Source: Natronomonas halophila
Lineage (GTDB): Archaea; Halobacteriota; Halobacteria; Halobacteriales; Haloarculaceae
Length of the DNA: 64,000 nucleotides
Assembly (NCBI RefSeq): GCF_013391085.1
Contig: NZ_CP058334.1
Coordinates: 620,001 to 684,000, forward strand
Direction of reading: 5' to 3'
Part shown: positions 50,936-59,901 of the stretch, piece after piece
Numbering within the stretch: position 1 is the stretch's first letter
How the letters are laid out: each line of letters starts with the position of its first letter
Notes under the pieces: model-generated
Databases searched by the model: none
Told to the model about the DNA's origin: nothing
The model's input: the letters and a program-made list of their open reading frames with translations, nothing else
Position numbers and translations under genes: made by a program

Positions 50936-51250
50936 CTGCCCGTTTCTACTTTTAAATCTAACCGCTGTCGCGTGCGAGAAACGCGCGCGAGGGATGAGTA
51001 ACGCAGGGAGCGAAGCGACCGAGTAACGCAATCGGCTGGGGAGGTGTGTGGTCACTGTGCCGCCCTTCGAGGGTCGTTGTAGTGCTGGTTGAGTAGTCGG
51101 GTCCGGAGAGCCGACCGAGGGCTTCGGAAGGTATCGCGGTCCCGTCTCAGTATCAAGCGGCCACGGACCAATCACGGAGCCGCACGAAACCACCTGATAC
51201 GTCGGTGTCGGGACGACGGTTTTTAAACTATGGCGACGAAGCCGGCAATA
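50936..51250. other. Intergenic region between HD paralogues, with family 2 copy 2
   Basis: 50943-50958 contains CTACTTTTAAATCTA, a TATA-like box. The structured element boxes occupy 50984-51128. 51221-51229 (TTTTTAAACT) is the TATA for the second HD gene, 26 bases before its ATG at 51251. No other gene or repeat; sequence between 51130 and 51220 shows nothing I can name. Confidence 0.5.
50984..51128 (+). repeat. Structured dispersed element, family 2, copy 2
   Basis: CGCGCGAGGGA (50984-50994), a CCGA/TCGG stem (51019-51022/51032-51035), TCGGCTGGGGAGGTGTGTGG (51032-51051, 17 of 20 identical to copy 1) and GCCGACCGAGGGCTTCGGA (51110-51128, 18 of 19). Order and spacing pattern as in the 44.5 kb copy, shorter overall by about 55 bases. 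TATA-like CTTTTAAATC 32 bases upstream. Confidence 0.5.
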
Positions 51251-52510
51251 ATGGCGACCATCAAGGACTCCGTCCACGACTATATCACGGTCGAGGGGGT
51301 TGCCGAGGACCTGCTGGATACGCCGGCCGTCCAGCGACTCCGGCGCATCAAGCAACTCGGCACCGCCGAACTCGTCTATCCCAGCGCGAACCACACCCGC
51401 TTCGAGCACTCGCTGGGCGTCTACCACCTCGCGACGCGTGCGCTCGACAACCTCGGCATCGAGGGCAAGCAGGCCGAACGCCTCCGGGCAGCCGCCATGC
51501 TCCACGACATCGGCCACTCGCCGTTTAGCCACAACATCGAGGGGCTCGTCGCCCGCCGCACCGGGAAACTCCACGACGAAGTCGAGGACCTGCTGAAAGA
51601 AGGCGAAGTCGCCCGCGTGCTCGCACTCCACGATATCGACCCCGGAAAGGTCGCGGACCTGGTAGCCGGGGAAGGGCAGTTCGGCCAGTTGGTTTCGGGC
51701 GAACTCGACGTCGACCGGATGGACTACCTCGTCCGTGACGCCCACCACACCGGCGTCCCCTACGGCACCATCGACACGGGGCGGTTCGTCCGGGAGTTGC
51801 GGTTCGTGGACGGCGACCTCGTACTGGCGGAAAACAACGTCCAGACCGCCGAATCCCTCCTGCTCGCGCGGGCGCTGATGAATCCTGTCGTCTACAACCA
51901 CCACGTCGCCCGAATTTCGAAGGCGATGCTCCGGCGGGCGACCGAGGGCCTGCTGGAAGCCGGTAACGCGACCGCCGAGGAAGTCCGGCGGATGGACGAC
52001 CGCGACCTCACGGTGGCGCTCCGGAACTGCCCCGAGACGGCTGAGTTCGCCGAGATGCTCGATACGCGAACCCTCTACAAGCGCGCCGTCTGGGCGGAGT
52101 TACGGGACGTCCCCGACGAGATTATCGAGGCGGACCACGAGACGGTCCGGGAGTACGAGCGGGAAATCGCCGCCCGCGCGGAGGTCGACCCCGATGCGGT
52201 CATCCTCGATATCCCCTCGCGGCCGACGATGCGCGAGTCGTCGAGTCGCGTCGTCGTCAACGGCGAGGTCCGGAAACTCACCAGCCAGTCGACGCTCGTG
52301 AAGGCGCTGCAGCGCGCCCAACACGAGCAATGGCGGATGGGCGTCTACGCGCCGGATTCGGTCACCGAGCGAGTCGGGCAGGCCACCGAGGACGTGCTCG
52401 GCCTCGATTTGGAGGCGCTGGTCGTCGACGTCCGGCGCGGGATGCACACGACGCTCGACGAGTTCGGCGCCGACGTGGGCGTCGACGCCGGGCCCGGTGC
52501 CGACGAGTAG
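51251..52510 (+). CDS. HD-domain phosphohydrolase (SAMHD1-like), paralogue 2
   Basis: 419 aa from ATG 51251 (ATG 51230 lies inside the TATA region, so it is not used). HD core [41 protein letters not shown]; helical C-terminal domain with IPSRPTMRESSSRVVVNG and a longer acidic tail (DEFGADVGVDAGPGADE) than the neighbouring copy. Together the two form a tandem duplication. A dNTP-hydrolysis role is a family prediction; which nucleotide, unknown. Confidence 0.85.
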   Translation: MATIKDSVHDYITVEGVAEDLLDTPAVQRLRRIKQLGTAELVYPSANHTRFEHSLGVYHLATRALDNLGIEGKQAERLRAAAMLHDIGHSPFSHNIEGLVARRTGKLHDEVEDLLKEGEVARVLALHDIDPGKVADLVAGEGQFGQLVSGELDVDRMDYLVRDAHHTGVPYGTIDTGRFVRELRFVDGDLVLAENNVQTAESLLLARALMNPVVYNHHVARISKAMLRRATEGLLEAGNATAEEVRRMDDRDLTVALRNCPETAEFAEMLDTRTLYKRAVWAELRDVPDEIIEADHETVREYEREIAARAEVDPDAVILDIPSRPTMRESSSRVVVNGEVRKLTSQSTLVKALQRAQHEQWRMGVYAPDSVTERVGQATEDVLGLDLEALVVDVRRGMHTTLDEFGADVGVDAGPGADE

Positions 52511-52581
52511 GCCTGAGACGGACCATCTACTGGTCACCGAGTAGCGACCCGTTTTTATCCGAGACGCTCGCAGAAGTCGCT

Positions 52582-53598
52582 ATGGAACTCTCGGGTACGA
52601 TTCTCGCTGGTGAGGACTACGAACCCGTCGAGGGTCGCGTCGTCGTCGAGGACGGCGAAATCACGGCCATCGAGGAAGCCGAAACCGCCTCGTCAGATAT
52701 CATCTGTCCGGCCTTCGTCAACGCCCACACCCACATCGGCGATTCCATCGCCAAGGAGGCCGGCCGCGGCCTCTCGTTGGAGGAGTTGGTCGCGCCGCCG
52801 GACGGCCTGAAACACCGCCTGCTTCGGGAGGCCTCCCGCGAGGAGAAGGTCGAGGCGATGCGCGAATCACTGCGGTTCATGGAGCAAAGCGGGACGACCG
52901 CCTTCCTCGAATTCCGCGAAGGCGGCGTCGACGGCGTCCACGCCCTGCTGGATGCGGCGGCCCACCTCGATATCGAACCGTTCGTCCTCGGCCGCGAGGA
53001 GATCGACGTACTGGATATCGCCGACGGCTACGGCGCAAGCGGCGCCCACGACGACGATTTCAACGCCGAGCGAAACGAGGCCCGACGGCAGGACAAGACC
53101 TTCGCCATCCACGCCGGCGAGGTCGACCAACACGATATCAACCCCGCTCTCGATTTGGACCCGGATTTCGTCGTCCACATGGTCCACGCACAGGAACTGC
53201 ATCTCGAACGCGTGGCTGACAACGACATTCCCGTCGCCGTCTGTCCGCGTTCGAACCTCGTCACCGACGTCGGCCTGCCGCCCGTCGAGGACTTGCTGGA
53301 ACGGACCACCGTCGCGCTCGGGACGGACAACGTCTTCCTCAACAGCCCCTCGATGTTCCGCGAGATGGAATTTACGTCGAAACTGTTCGACGTGACCGCC
53401 CCCGAAGTCCTGCACATGGCGACGAAAGCGGGCGCGGACATCGCCGACCTGAACTGCGGCGTCATCGAACCCGGCCGCGAAGCACGCCTGCTCGTTCTCG
53501 ATGGCGACTCCGACAACCTTACGGGCGCACATGACCCCGTCCGCGCCGTCGTCCGCCGGGCCGGCGTCGACGACGTGAAACGCGTCATCGAACCCTGA
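52582..53598 (+). CDS. Amidohydrolase (SsnA/cytosine-deaminase-like)
   Basis: 338 aa TIM-barrel metal hydrolase. NAHTHIGD and HAGEVDQHD carry the metal His residues, HMVHAQELH the second pair and LGTDNVF the catalytic Asp. N-terminal beta-sandwich GTILAGEDYEPVEG is amidohydrolase-typical. Substrate unclear (nucleobase or adenosine-like deamination are options). TTTTTATCC about 27 bases upstream makes the ATG at 52582 leaderless; the much longer frame upstream overlaps the HD gene. Confidence 0.82.
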   Translation: MELSGTILAGEDYEPVEGRVVVEDGEITAIEEAETASSDIICPAFVNAHTHIGDSIAKEAGRGLSLEELVAPPDGLKHRLLREASREEKVEAMRESLRFMEQSGTTAFLEFREGGVDGVHALLDAAAHLDIEPFVLGREEIDVLDIADGYGASGAHDDDFNAERNEARRQDKTFAIHAGEVDQHDINPALDLDPDFVVHMVHAQELHLERVADNDIPVAVCPRSNLVTDVGLPPVEDLLERTTVALGTDNVFLNSPSMFREMEFTSKLFDVTAPEVLHMATKAGADIADLNCGVIEPGREARLLVLDGDSDNLTGAHDPVRAVVRRAGVDDVKRVIEP

Positions 53599-53682
53599 TA
53601 TCCGGATTCTTCTCGCGTTGCCGCCTTCGAACGGTCGAAAAGGGTTTGTGTACGTGCAGCCAAATCATGTGTAGTGGTGACA

Positions 53683-54183
53683 ATGTACAATCGAATTCTC
53701 GTCCCGACGGACGGGTCGGCGGGGATGAACCGGGTTATCGACCACGCCTCGAACCTGGCGGCGGCCCATGGCGCGGAGATGCATTTCTTCTACGTCGTCA
53801 ACACGGCCAGTTTCGCCAATCTCCCCATGGAAACCTCCTGGGAGAACGTCACCTCGATGCTCCGCGACGAGGGCGAAGCGGCCCTGCAGGCCGCCGAGCG
53901 CCGCGCCGACGTCGACGGCGTCGTAACGGCGCTCGGCGAGGGCCCGCCGAGTAAGGAAATCGTCAACTACGCCGACGAGGAAGGCTGTGACCTCATCGTG
54001 ATGGGGACCCACGGCCGGGGCGGCCTCAATCGCCTCCTGCTCGGCAGCGTCGCCGAACGGGTCGTCCGCTCGTCGCCCATCCCCGTGATGACCGTCCGGG
54101 TCGGCGACGACACCGAGGAAGCGCGGGGGGAGGCAAGCGAGCGTAACGCCCCCGAGTCGCCGGTCGGCGAAGCGATGGAATAG
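53683..54183 (+). CDS. UspA universal stress protein (ATP-binding type)
   Basis: 166 aa from ATG 53683; GTG starts at 53674 and 53677 are possible. NRILVPTDGSAGMNRVIDHASNLA and the intact GTHGRGGLNRLLLGSVAERVV motif (G-x2-G-x9-GS) indicate nucleotide binding. Acidic C-terminal tail (EEARGEASERNAPES). It ends immediately before the convergent birA stop. Unlike the other Usp genes in the window, it has the canonical motif. Confidence 0.88.
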   Translation: MYNRILVPTDGSAGMNRVIDHASNLAAAHGAEMHFFYVVNTASFANLPMETSWENVTSMLRDEGEAALQAAERRADVDGVVTALGEGPPSKEIVNYADEEGCDLIVMGTHGRGGLNRLLLGSVAERVVRSSPIPVMTVRVGDDTEEARGEASERNAPESPVGEAME

Positions 54184-55113
54184 TCAGGCCGGTCGCAGGT
54201 GCTCGCAGTCGCCCGCCGACACGCGTGTTTTTCCGTCCTCGGTTTCGACCACGAGCGTTCCCGGGAACTCCACGTCGACCGCTTTTCCGACCACGTCGCC
54301 GCCCGGCGTCTCGACGCGAACCCGCTTGCCCAGCGTCAGCGATAACTCCCGCCACGCCGGCAGGACGGCGTCGGGGTCGTTGCGCAGTTCGTCGAAGCGT
54401 TCCAGCAGGTGCTGTGTCAGGTCCGCGCGGTCGATATCGCCGACCTGCTCTCGAACCGTCGTCGCCTCCGCCGGCACCTCGGAGGGGTCGACGTTCGCGT
54501 TGATGCCGATTCCGACGACGACCCACGAGACGCGGTCGGCCTCCCCTTCCATCTCGGTGAGGATGCCGACGATTTTCGCCTCGCTACCCTCGATGAGCAC
54601 GTCGTTCGGCCATTTGATACCGGCATCGACGCCGACCTCGCGGAGGGCCTCGGCCGTTGCGACGGCGGCGGCCAGCGTGTAAATCGGCACCTGCGCGGGC
54701 GGCAAATCGGGCCGGCAAACGAGGCTCAGCCAGATGCCGCCCGACGGCGAGGAATACTCGCGGTCGAGACGGCCCCGGGCGCCCGACTGTTCGTCGGCGA
54801 GGACGGCGACGTCTTCGGCGCCGGTCGCGGCCAACTCGCGGGCGCGGTCGTTCGTGCTGCCGATGGTATCGTGGTATTCGACCTCGAATGGTGCGTCGAT
54901 GCCGAACTCGACGGCCGCGCCGCCGAACTCCGGGACGGCCGTCAGGACGTAGCCGTCCTCGCGGCTCTCGATGTCGAAGCCCTCCTCCTCGCGGAGCGCC
55001 TCGACGTGCTTCCAGACCGCCGCCCGGGAGATGTCGAGTTCCGCGGCGATGTCCGGCCCCGAGACCGGCCCCTCGGCCAGCGCCCCGAGAACGCGTTCGC
55101 GTGTCTCCTGCAT
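54184..55113 (-). CDS. birA: Biotin protein ligase BirA (bifunctional, with HTH)
   Basis: 309 aa. N-terminal winged helix (VSGPDIAAELDISRAAVWKHVEAL, residues about 16-40) as in repressor-type BirA; ligase domain with GSTNDRARELA, the biotinyl-AMP loop SGARGRLDREYSSPSGGIW, and KWPNDVLIEGSEAKIVGIL; C-terminal SH3-like domain (VRVETPGGDVVGKAVDV). It attaches biotin to PccA Lys578 and may repress biotin genes. The stop abuts the Usp stop with no gap. ATG 55113. Confidence 0.93.
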   Translation of the reverse strand: MQETRERVLGALAEGPVSGPDIAAELDISRAAVWKHVEALREEEGFDIESREDGYVLTAVPEFGGAAVEFGIDAPFEVEYHDTIGSTNDRARELAATGAEDVAVLADEQSGARGRLDREYSSPSGGIWLSLVCRPDLPPAQVPIYTLAAAVATAEALREVGVDAGIKWPNDVLIEGSEAKIVGILTEMEGEADRVSWVVVGIGINANVDPSEVPAEATTVREQVGDIDRADLTQHLLERFDELRNDPDAVLPAWRELSLTLGKRVRVETPGGDVVGKAVDVEFPGTLVVETEDGKTRVSAGDCEHLRPA

Positions 55114-55195
55114 GAGCGGAGGTTTCGCGGGAGACGTATAAAACGGCGTCCGTCCGGGTCGTCGGAGCGTGGTCCCCGCGGTCGTCGCTTTGGGA

Positions 55196-56170
55196 CTATC
55201 GCGAGCCCGTATCGACCCGCGGGTCCAGCGCCGTGTACGCGAGGTCCTGTGTGATGTTGCCGACGACGCCGACCGCGGCGATGACGAGCGTCGCCCCCAT
55301 CAGGACCGGCAAGTCGCTCGTCCAGATGGCATTGTAGAAGACGAGACCGAGCCCCTCGATGGTGAACAGCGCCTCGATGACGAACATCGACAGCGCGATG
55401 AGCGCCAGCGTCTCGACGAACGCCAGCGAGACGAGCGGGATGGCCGCGTTCCGGAGGACGTGGCGGGCGACCGTCAACCGGCCGCCGCCCTTCGCTCGCA
55501 CGAGTTTCGTCAGGTCCGCCGAGACGTACTGCAGCGAATAGGACCGCGCGTAACTGACGATGGCCGCCGAAAGCGTCGTCGCGACGAGCAGTATCGGCAG
55601 GACGTACTCGTAGAGGAAGGGCAGAGTCGAGGGGCGAATCGCCTGCGACCGCTGGCCGAATCGGACGCCGATGCCCGCAAGCGATAGCACCATCGCGCCG
55701 ACCCAGAAGTTGGGGAGGCCGAAGAGCAGGTACGTCAGCCCCCGCGTCGACGTGTCGCTGGCCGACCGCTCGCTCATCGCGGCGTAGAGGCCGACTGCGA
55801 GGCCGACCACGAGCGCCACCGCGAGCGCGGGGACGACGTACATCGCGGTCCGGGCCGTCGCGCTCATCACCATCGGGAACACCGCCTCGCCGGTCTGGAA
55901 GGACTCGCCCCACTGCAGGGTGAACATCCCGCTCATCCAGTCGACGTACTGTTCGTGCAGCGGCCGGTCGAGACCTCGCTCGCTGAGGTACTCCGTCCGT
56001 ATCTCCCGGACCTTCTCCGGCGTGGTTCCGCCGCGGCCCTCCAGCGCGAGGATGGTTTCGAGATGCCAGTTTTTCGTCCCCATAACCGCGAGAAAGACCG
56101 TCGTCAGGACGGCCCACGCGGCGATGACGCCGAGGGCGATTCGCTGGGCGACGAGTCGGAGGAGGCTCAC
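55196..56170 (-). CDS. Peptide/nickel-type ABC permease (DppB-like)
   Basis: 324 aa, six membrane helices. DppB features: N-terminal RIALGVIAAWAVLTTVFLAVMG, large periplasmic loop with GLDRPLHEQYVDWMSGMF and the EAA-type cytoplasmic loop LTKLVRAKGGGRLTVARHVLRNAAIP. Start is GTG at 56170, overlapped by a short upstream ORF. It runs opposite to the other transporter genes (56365 onward), sharing a 195-base divergent region with them. Confidence 0.85.
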   Translation of the reverse strand: MSLLRLVAQRIALGVIAAWAVLTTVFLAVMGTKNWHLETILALEGRGGTTPEKVREIRTEYLSERGLDRPLHEQYVDWMSGMFTLQWGESFQTGEAVFPMVMSATARTAMYVVPALAVALVVGLAVGLYAAMSERSASDTSTRGLTYLLFGLPNFWVGAMVLSLAGIGVRFGQRSQAIRPSTLPFLYEYVLPILLVATTLSAAIVSYARSYSLQYVSADLTKLVRAKGGGRLTVARHVLRNAAIPLVSLAFVETLALIALSMFVIEALFTIEGLGLVFYNAIWTSDLPVLMGATLVIAAVGVVGNITQDLAYTALDPRVDTGSR

Positions 56171-56208
56171 GGGCGACCACCCGCCGAGCGGTCGGTAATG
56201 GAGGGCAT
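56167..56208 (-). CDS. 13-codon mini-ORF overlapping the DppB-like start
   Basis: ATG 56206-56208, MPSITDRSAGGRP, TGA 56167-56169 overlapping the GTG of the permease (GTGA). Same arrangement as in front of the YcaO gene. Its TATA is weak, so the confidence is low. Confidence 0.25.
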   Translation of the reverse strand: MPSITDRSAGGRP

Positions 56209-56364
56209 ACGCCGGAGGATGTTGCGGCGTCCCTTGTCAAACCTTCGTCGTCGACGGGGAGAAACCGCCGGAAACGCCCTCACCAGGTTCGGTACGGACC
56301 GTATTCCCCGTCCGATACCAACCTTTATTCGCGTGGGGGTCCCGCCCACCCGTAGTTGCCCTCC

Positions 56365-57573
56365 ATGAGCAGACAGCGTGCAAGCGACGGCGACGGGGGC
56401 CCGCCCTCGGCGTCGGTCGCGGAGTTCGAACGCATCGACTGGGAGCGCATCGAGGAGTCGCCGCCCCGCCCCGCGCTCGAACACGTCGTCTTCCTCGTTG
56501 GCCTGCTGGCGCTGGGGGCCGTCTACACCTACCACGAGCGGCACGGCGGCGCGTATCTCGTCATGCGCTGGATCGTCACCCGTGCGGACTGGTTGCTGCT
56601 GTTTGCCGCCCTCGTACTGGTGGCCTACGGCGCCGTGCCGCTCCTTCGGACGCCCCGACGAACGGTGCGACTGGCCGCCAGACTGCGGCGCCGGCCGGCG
56701 ACCGCCCTGAGCCTCGTCTTTCTCGCCGGCGTCACCGTCATGGCGCTGTGGGCGCTTCTGACCGACTTCAGACCCGACCTGACGCTCCAGAGCTTCCAGC
56801 CACCCGTCTGGGATACCGTCCCCTACGTCGTCTCACAGGGCGATTGCGTCGGCCGTCTTGCCGAGGGATACGACCCACAGCGGCCCTGTTACGGGACGTG
56901 GGAGTACCCCCTCGGCACCGACCGCTGGGGCTACGGCATGATCGACCTCCTGCTGGTCGGCGCCCGGCCGGTCGCCTACGCCGCCATCGTGACCCTCGGC
57001 GTCATCGTGCCGCTGGCGACCGCCGTCGGCCTCGTCGCTGGCTACTACGGCGGCCTCGTCGACGACCTGCTGATGGGCTACGTCGACGTCCAGTTGAGCG
57101 TGCCCGCCATCGTCATCTACCTCATCGTCTTCATGTTCGTTCTCAATTCGATATTCGTCTTCCTCGTGGCCTTCGGCCTGCTCTCGTGGGGCGGCATCGC
57201 CCGCATCGTCCGCAGCGAGACGCTCCAGCGCCGCGAGGAGGGCTACGTCCTCTCGGCCCGCGCAGTGGGCGCGCCGGACCGATACATCCTCCGGCGACAC
57301 CTCCTGCCGAACGTCACCAACACCGCCGTCCCCGCCGCCTTCCACCTCGTCGCGGTCATCATCCTCACCGAGGCCGGCCTGTCCTTCCTCGGCTTCAACG
57401 TCGCCTTCCAGTCGTGGGGAATGACCGTCGGCGAAGGCCTGTTCAACGGCCCGCGGACCGTCGTCTGGTGGAACTCGACATTCCCCGCCATCGCGCTGGC
57501 TCTGACGGTCGCCGCCTGCAAGGTGGTCGGCGACGGCCTCCGGGACGCGCTGGACCCGCGGGGTGACTCATGA
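56365..57573 (+). CDS. Peptide/nickel-type ABC permease (DppC-like), with long N-terminal extension
   Basis: 402 aa. About 110 N-terminal residues contain two additional hydrophobic helices (about 42-60 and 77-92) beyond the usual DppC start, then the typical periplasmic domain with LTLQSFQPPVWDT and a GTDRWGYGMIDLLLVGARP segment, and the core ending in EAGLSFLGFNVAFQSWGMTVGE with the EAA loop RREEGYVLSARAVGAPDRYIL. It pairs with DppB for substrate passage. Its stop overlaps the ATPase start (ATGA). Confidence 0.85.
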   Translation: MSRQRASDGDGGPPSASVAEFERIDWERIEESPPRPALEHVVFLVGLLALGAVYTYHERHGGAYLVMRWIVTRADWLLLFAALVLVAYGAVPLLRTPRRTVRLAARLRRRPATALSLVFLAGVTVMALWALLTDFRPDLTLQSFQPPVWDTVPYVVSQGDCVGRLAEGYDPQRPCYGTWEYPLGTDRWGYGMIDLLLVGARPVAYAAIVTLGVIVPLATAVGLVAGYYGGLVDDLLMGYVDVQLSVPAIVIYLIVFMFVLNSIFVFLVAFGLLSWGGIARIVRSETLQRREEGYVLSARAVGAPDRYILRRHLLPNVTNTAVPAAFHLVAVIILTEAGLSFLGFNVAFQSWGMTVGEGLFNGPRTVVWWNSTFPAIALALTVAACKVVGDGLRDALDPRGDS

Positions 57574-58862
57574 GCGACACCCTGCTTTCCGTCGAGGACC
57601 TGCGAACCCACATCCACACCGACGACGGCCTCGTCCGGGCCGTCGACGGCATCTCCTTCGACATCGACCGCGGCGAGACGGTCTGTCTCGTCGGCGAAAG
57701 CGGCTCCGGCAAAACGATGACCTGCGACACCCTCTCCGGCCTCGTCGAGACGCCGCCCGCCGAGGTCACGGGGTCGGTCCGCTTCGACGGCGAGGAACTC
57801 GTCCCCTTCGATGAGACGGACTTCCGCTCGATACGCGGCGCCGAAATCGGCTACGCCTTCCAGAACGCCCGGAGCGCGCTGGACCCCGTCTACACCGTCG
57901 GCGACCAGATTATCGAGGCGATTCGCCTCCACCGCGACGTGAGCACGACCGACGCCCGCGAGCGGGCTATCGACCTGTTGGAGACGGTCGGCATCTCGCC
58001 GGCCGATTCCCGCGTCGACGAGTACCCACACCAGTTCTCCGACGGCATGTGCCAGCGGGTCGCCCTCGCTATCGCCCTCGCTGCGGAGCCCGCGCTGCTC
58101 ATCGCCGACGAACCCACCTCCGCGCTCGACGTGACGATTCAGGCCCGCATCATCGACCTCATCGACGACCTCCGGGCGGACCGGGACCTCGCGCTCCTCC
58201 TCGTCACCCACGACCTCCGGGTCGTCGCCGCGCTGGCCGACCGCGTCGTCGTGATGTACGCCGGCACGGTCGTCGAACGCGGCCCCATCGAGGACGTCTT
58301 CGCGAACCCCGCTCACCCCTACACGCAGGCACTCTTCGAGAGTTTCACCGGCGACGGCGACCCCGACCGCGAAAGCCTCGCTCGCGACGCCCTGCCGACC
58401 GAGGGCTGTCGGTTCCATCCCCGGTGTCCGGCGATAATCCCGCCGGAAGAGGTCGCCCTCCCCCGCGAGCACTGGCAGGGCGTCGTCGCCTTCCGGTTCC
58501 GTCTGGAACGGGAGTGGGCCGACGCGGCCGAACTCCGGGCGTCGCTACTTCGGGAACTGCCGCCGGCCGAACGGACCGATTCGGACCTTGACGCGACGGT
58601 TCGGGCCGCCTTCGACCTCCCGGACGAGGTGGCCGATACGGACGTCGAATCCGCTCTCGGGACCGCCATCGGAGCCATCGCGGCCGACGACATCGATGAG
58701 GCGCGCGAAGCGCTGGCCGACGTAGCGACGAGCGTCTGCGAGCGCGAGTCGCCGTCGCCGGACGCCGCGGAGACGAAACACCCGGTCTCCTGCCACCGAT
58801 ACGACCCGTCGCTTCCGGGGAACTCGGAGACGGGCATCGACCTGGGACCGTCGGAAGAGTAG
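57570..58862 (+). CDS. Peptide-type ABC ATPase (DppD-like) with C-terminal insertion
   Basis: 430 aa, about 100 longer than usual. Walker A GESGSGKT (42-49), signature FSDGMCQR (156-163, unusual LSGG replacement), Walker B LLIADE (176-181), switch His in LVTHDL. The oligopeptide-transporter C-terminal zinc-like cysteines (Cys280, Cys286, and a third in HPVSCHRY near 408) are present but separated by about 120 extra residues. Only one ATPase gene; DppF and a substrate-binding protein are absent here. Confidence 0.88.
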   Translation: MSDTLLSVEDLRTHIHTDDGLVRAVDGISFDIDRGETVCLVGESGSGKTMTCDTLSGLVETPPAEVTGSVRFDGEELVPFDETDFRSIRGAEIGYAFQNARSALDPVYTVGDQIIEAIRLHRDVSTTDARERAIDLLETVGISPADSRVDEYPHQFSDGMCQRVALAIALAAEPALLIADEPTSALDVTIQARIIDLIDDLRADRDLALLLVTHDLRVVAALADRVVVMYAGTVVERGPIEDVFANPAHPYTQALFESFTGDGDPDRESLARDALPTEGCRFHPRCPAIIPPEEVALPREHWQGVVAFRFRLEREWADAAELRASLLRELPPAERTDSDLDATVRAAFDLPDEVADTDVESALGTAIGAIAADDIDEAREALADVATSVCERESPSPDAAETKHPVSCHRYDPSLPGNSETGIDLGPSEE

Positions 58863-58866
58863 CCGG

Positions 58867-59817
58867 CTATTCCTCGAAGCGGTCGAACCGTTCGTCCAGT
58901 CGGTCGGCAGCGACCGCGAGCATGCACTCGATGCGCGTCGCCCACGGCGTCGCGTGCGAAAAGCGGACGTGGTCGTATTCCGCCAGCGTCGCAGCGCCGC
59001 CGGGGGTGCCGTAGACCGGTTCGGTCGGCCCGGCGTGACACCGGGAGGAAAGGACGACCGGGCAATCCGCGTCGGCGATGGCCTCGCCGATTGCGGCCGT
59101 GGTGTTGCCGAGGCCCGTGCCTGCGACGACGACGGCATCGCCGCGCGATTCGGCGTCCGCGAAGGCCTCGTGGCCGACACCGGAAGCGGAGACCACCAGC
59201 GGCACCGTCGGGTGGTCTTCGGGGTCGGGGACCGGCAACCGCTCGGCGGGCGCCGAAGGCTCCCGGTACCAGTGGATGCGCTTGCGGGTCAGGCGGGCGA
59301 CGGGGCCGGTTTCGGGCGACCGGAAGGTATCCAGCGCACTGGTGTGGGATTTCCGGACCGTCGCGGCGTCGTGGAGTTCCTCGTCGAAGGCGACGAACGC
59401 GCCTTCGGTGAGCCGTTCGCTGGCCGCCACCCGAACCGCACTTCGGAGGTTCGTCGGGCCGTCGCTGCCGGCCTCGTCGGGGCGGCGCTGGGCGCCCGTG
59501 ACGACGACCGGTGCCGCCGTCGTGAGGTCGAGATACCGCGCAGTCTCGGCCAGCGTATCGGTGCCGTGGGTGACGACGAAGCCGTCGACGTCGTCGGCCC
59601 GTTCGGTGATACGGTCGGCGACGCGGGCACAGACCGCGGGCGACATGTCGAATCCCGGGGAATCGGCGACGCTTTCGACGGTTATCTCGGCGTACTCCTC
59701 GATTCCGGGGACGGCCTCGACGAGGTCAGCACCCGAGAGGGTCGGCGCGGCGCCCGAATCGGCGCCCTCCGCGGTCGAGGCGATGGTACCACCGGTCGCG
59801 ATGACGTGAACGTGCAT
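58867..59817 (-). CDS. L-asparaginase
   Basis: 316 aa from ATG 59817. The two catalytic Thr motifs are ATGGTIAST (nucleophile Thr) and VTHGTDTLAETARYL; GAQRRPDEAGSDGPTNL is the conserved substrate-binding stretch, and GLGNTTAAI lies toward the C-terminus. It hydrolyses L-asparagine to aspartate and ammonia, cytoplasmic. ATG 59877 in the same frame would add a short unrelated N-terminus. Divergent to a 48-aa gene. Confidence 0.9.
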   Translation of the reverse strand: MHVHVIATGGTIASTAEGADSGAAPTLSGADLVEAVPGIEEYAEITVESVADSPGFDMSPAVCARVADRITERADDVDGFVVTHGTDTLAETARYLDLTTAAPVVVTGAQRRPDEAGSDGPTNLRSAVRVAASERLTEGAFVAFDEELHDAATVRKSHTSALDTFRSPETGPVARLTRKRIHWYREPSAPAERLPVPDPEDHPTVPLVVSASGVGHEAFADAESRGDAVVVAGTGLGNTTAAIGEAIADADCPVVLSSRCHAGPTEPVYGTPGGAATLAEYDHVRFSHATPWATRIECMLAVAADRLDERFDRFEE

Positions 59818-59901
59818 AGGCCCGTTCGGGGCCGGCGCGGAGTTGGGGCTTCCGGTCGCCGTGTCGCCTACTTTCATTTGTCCCGCCGCCCAGTGTCCGG
59901 T

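Noticed and set aside
56281..56330. TATA for the DppB-like mini-ORF
   Set aside because: The AT-rich patch faces the plus-strand permease gene; no good minus-strand TATA was found at leaderless distance from 56208.
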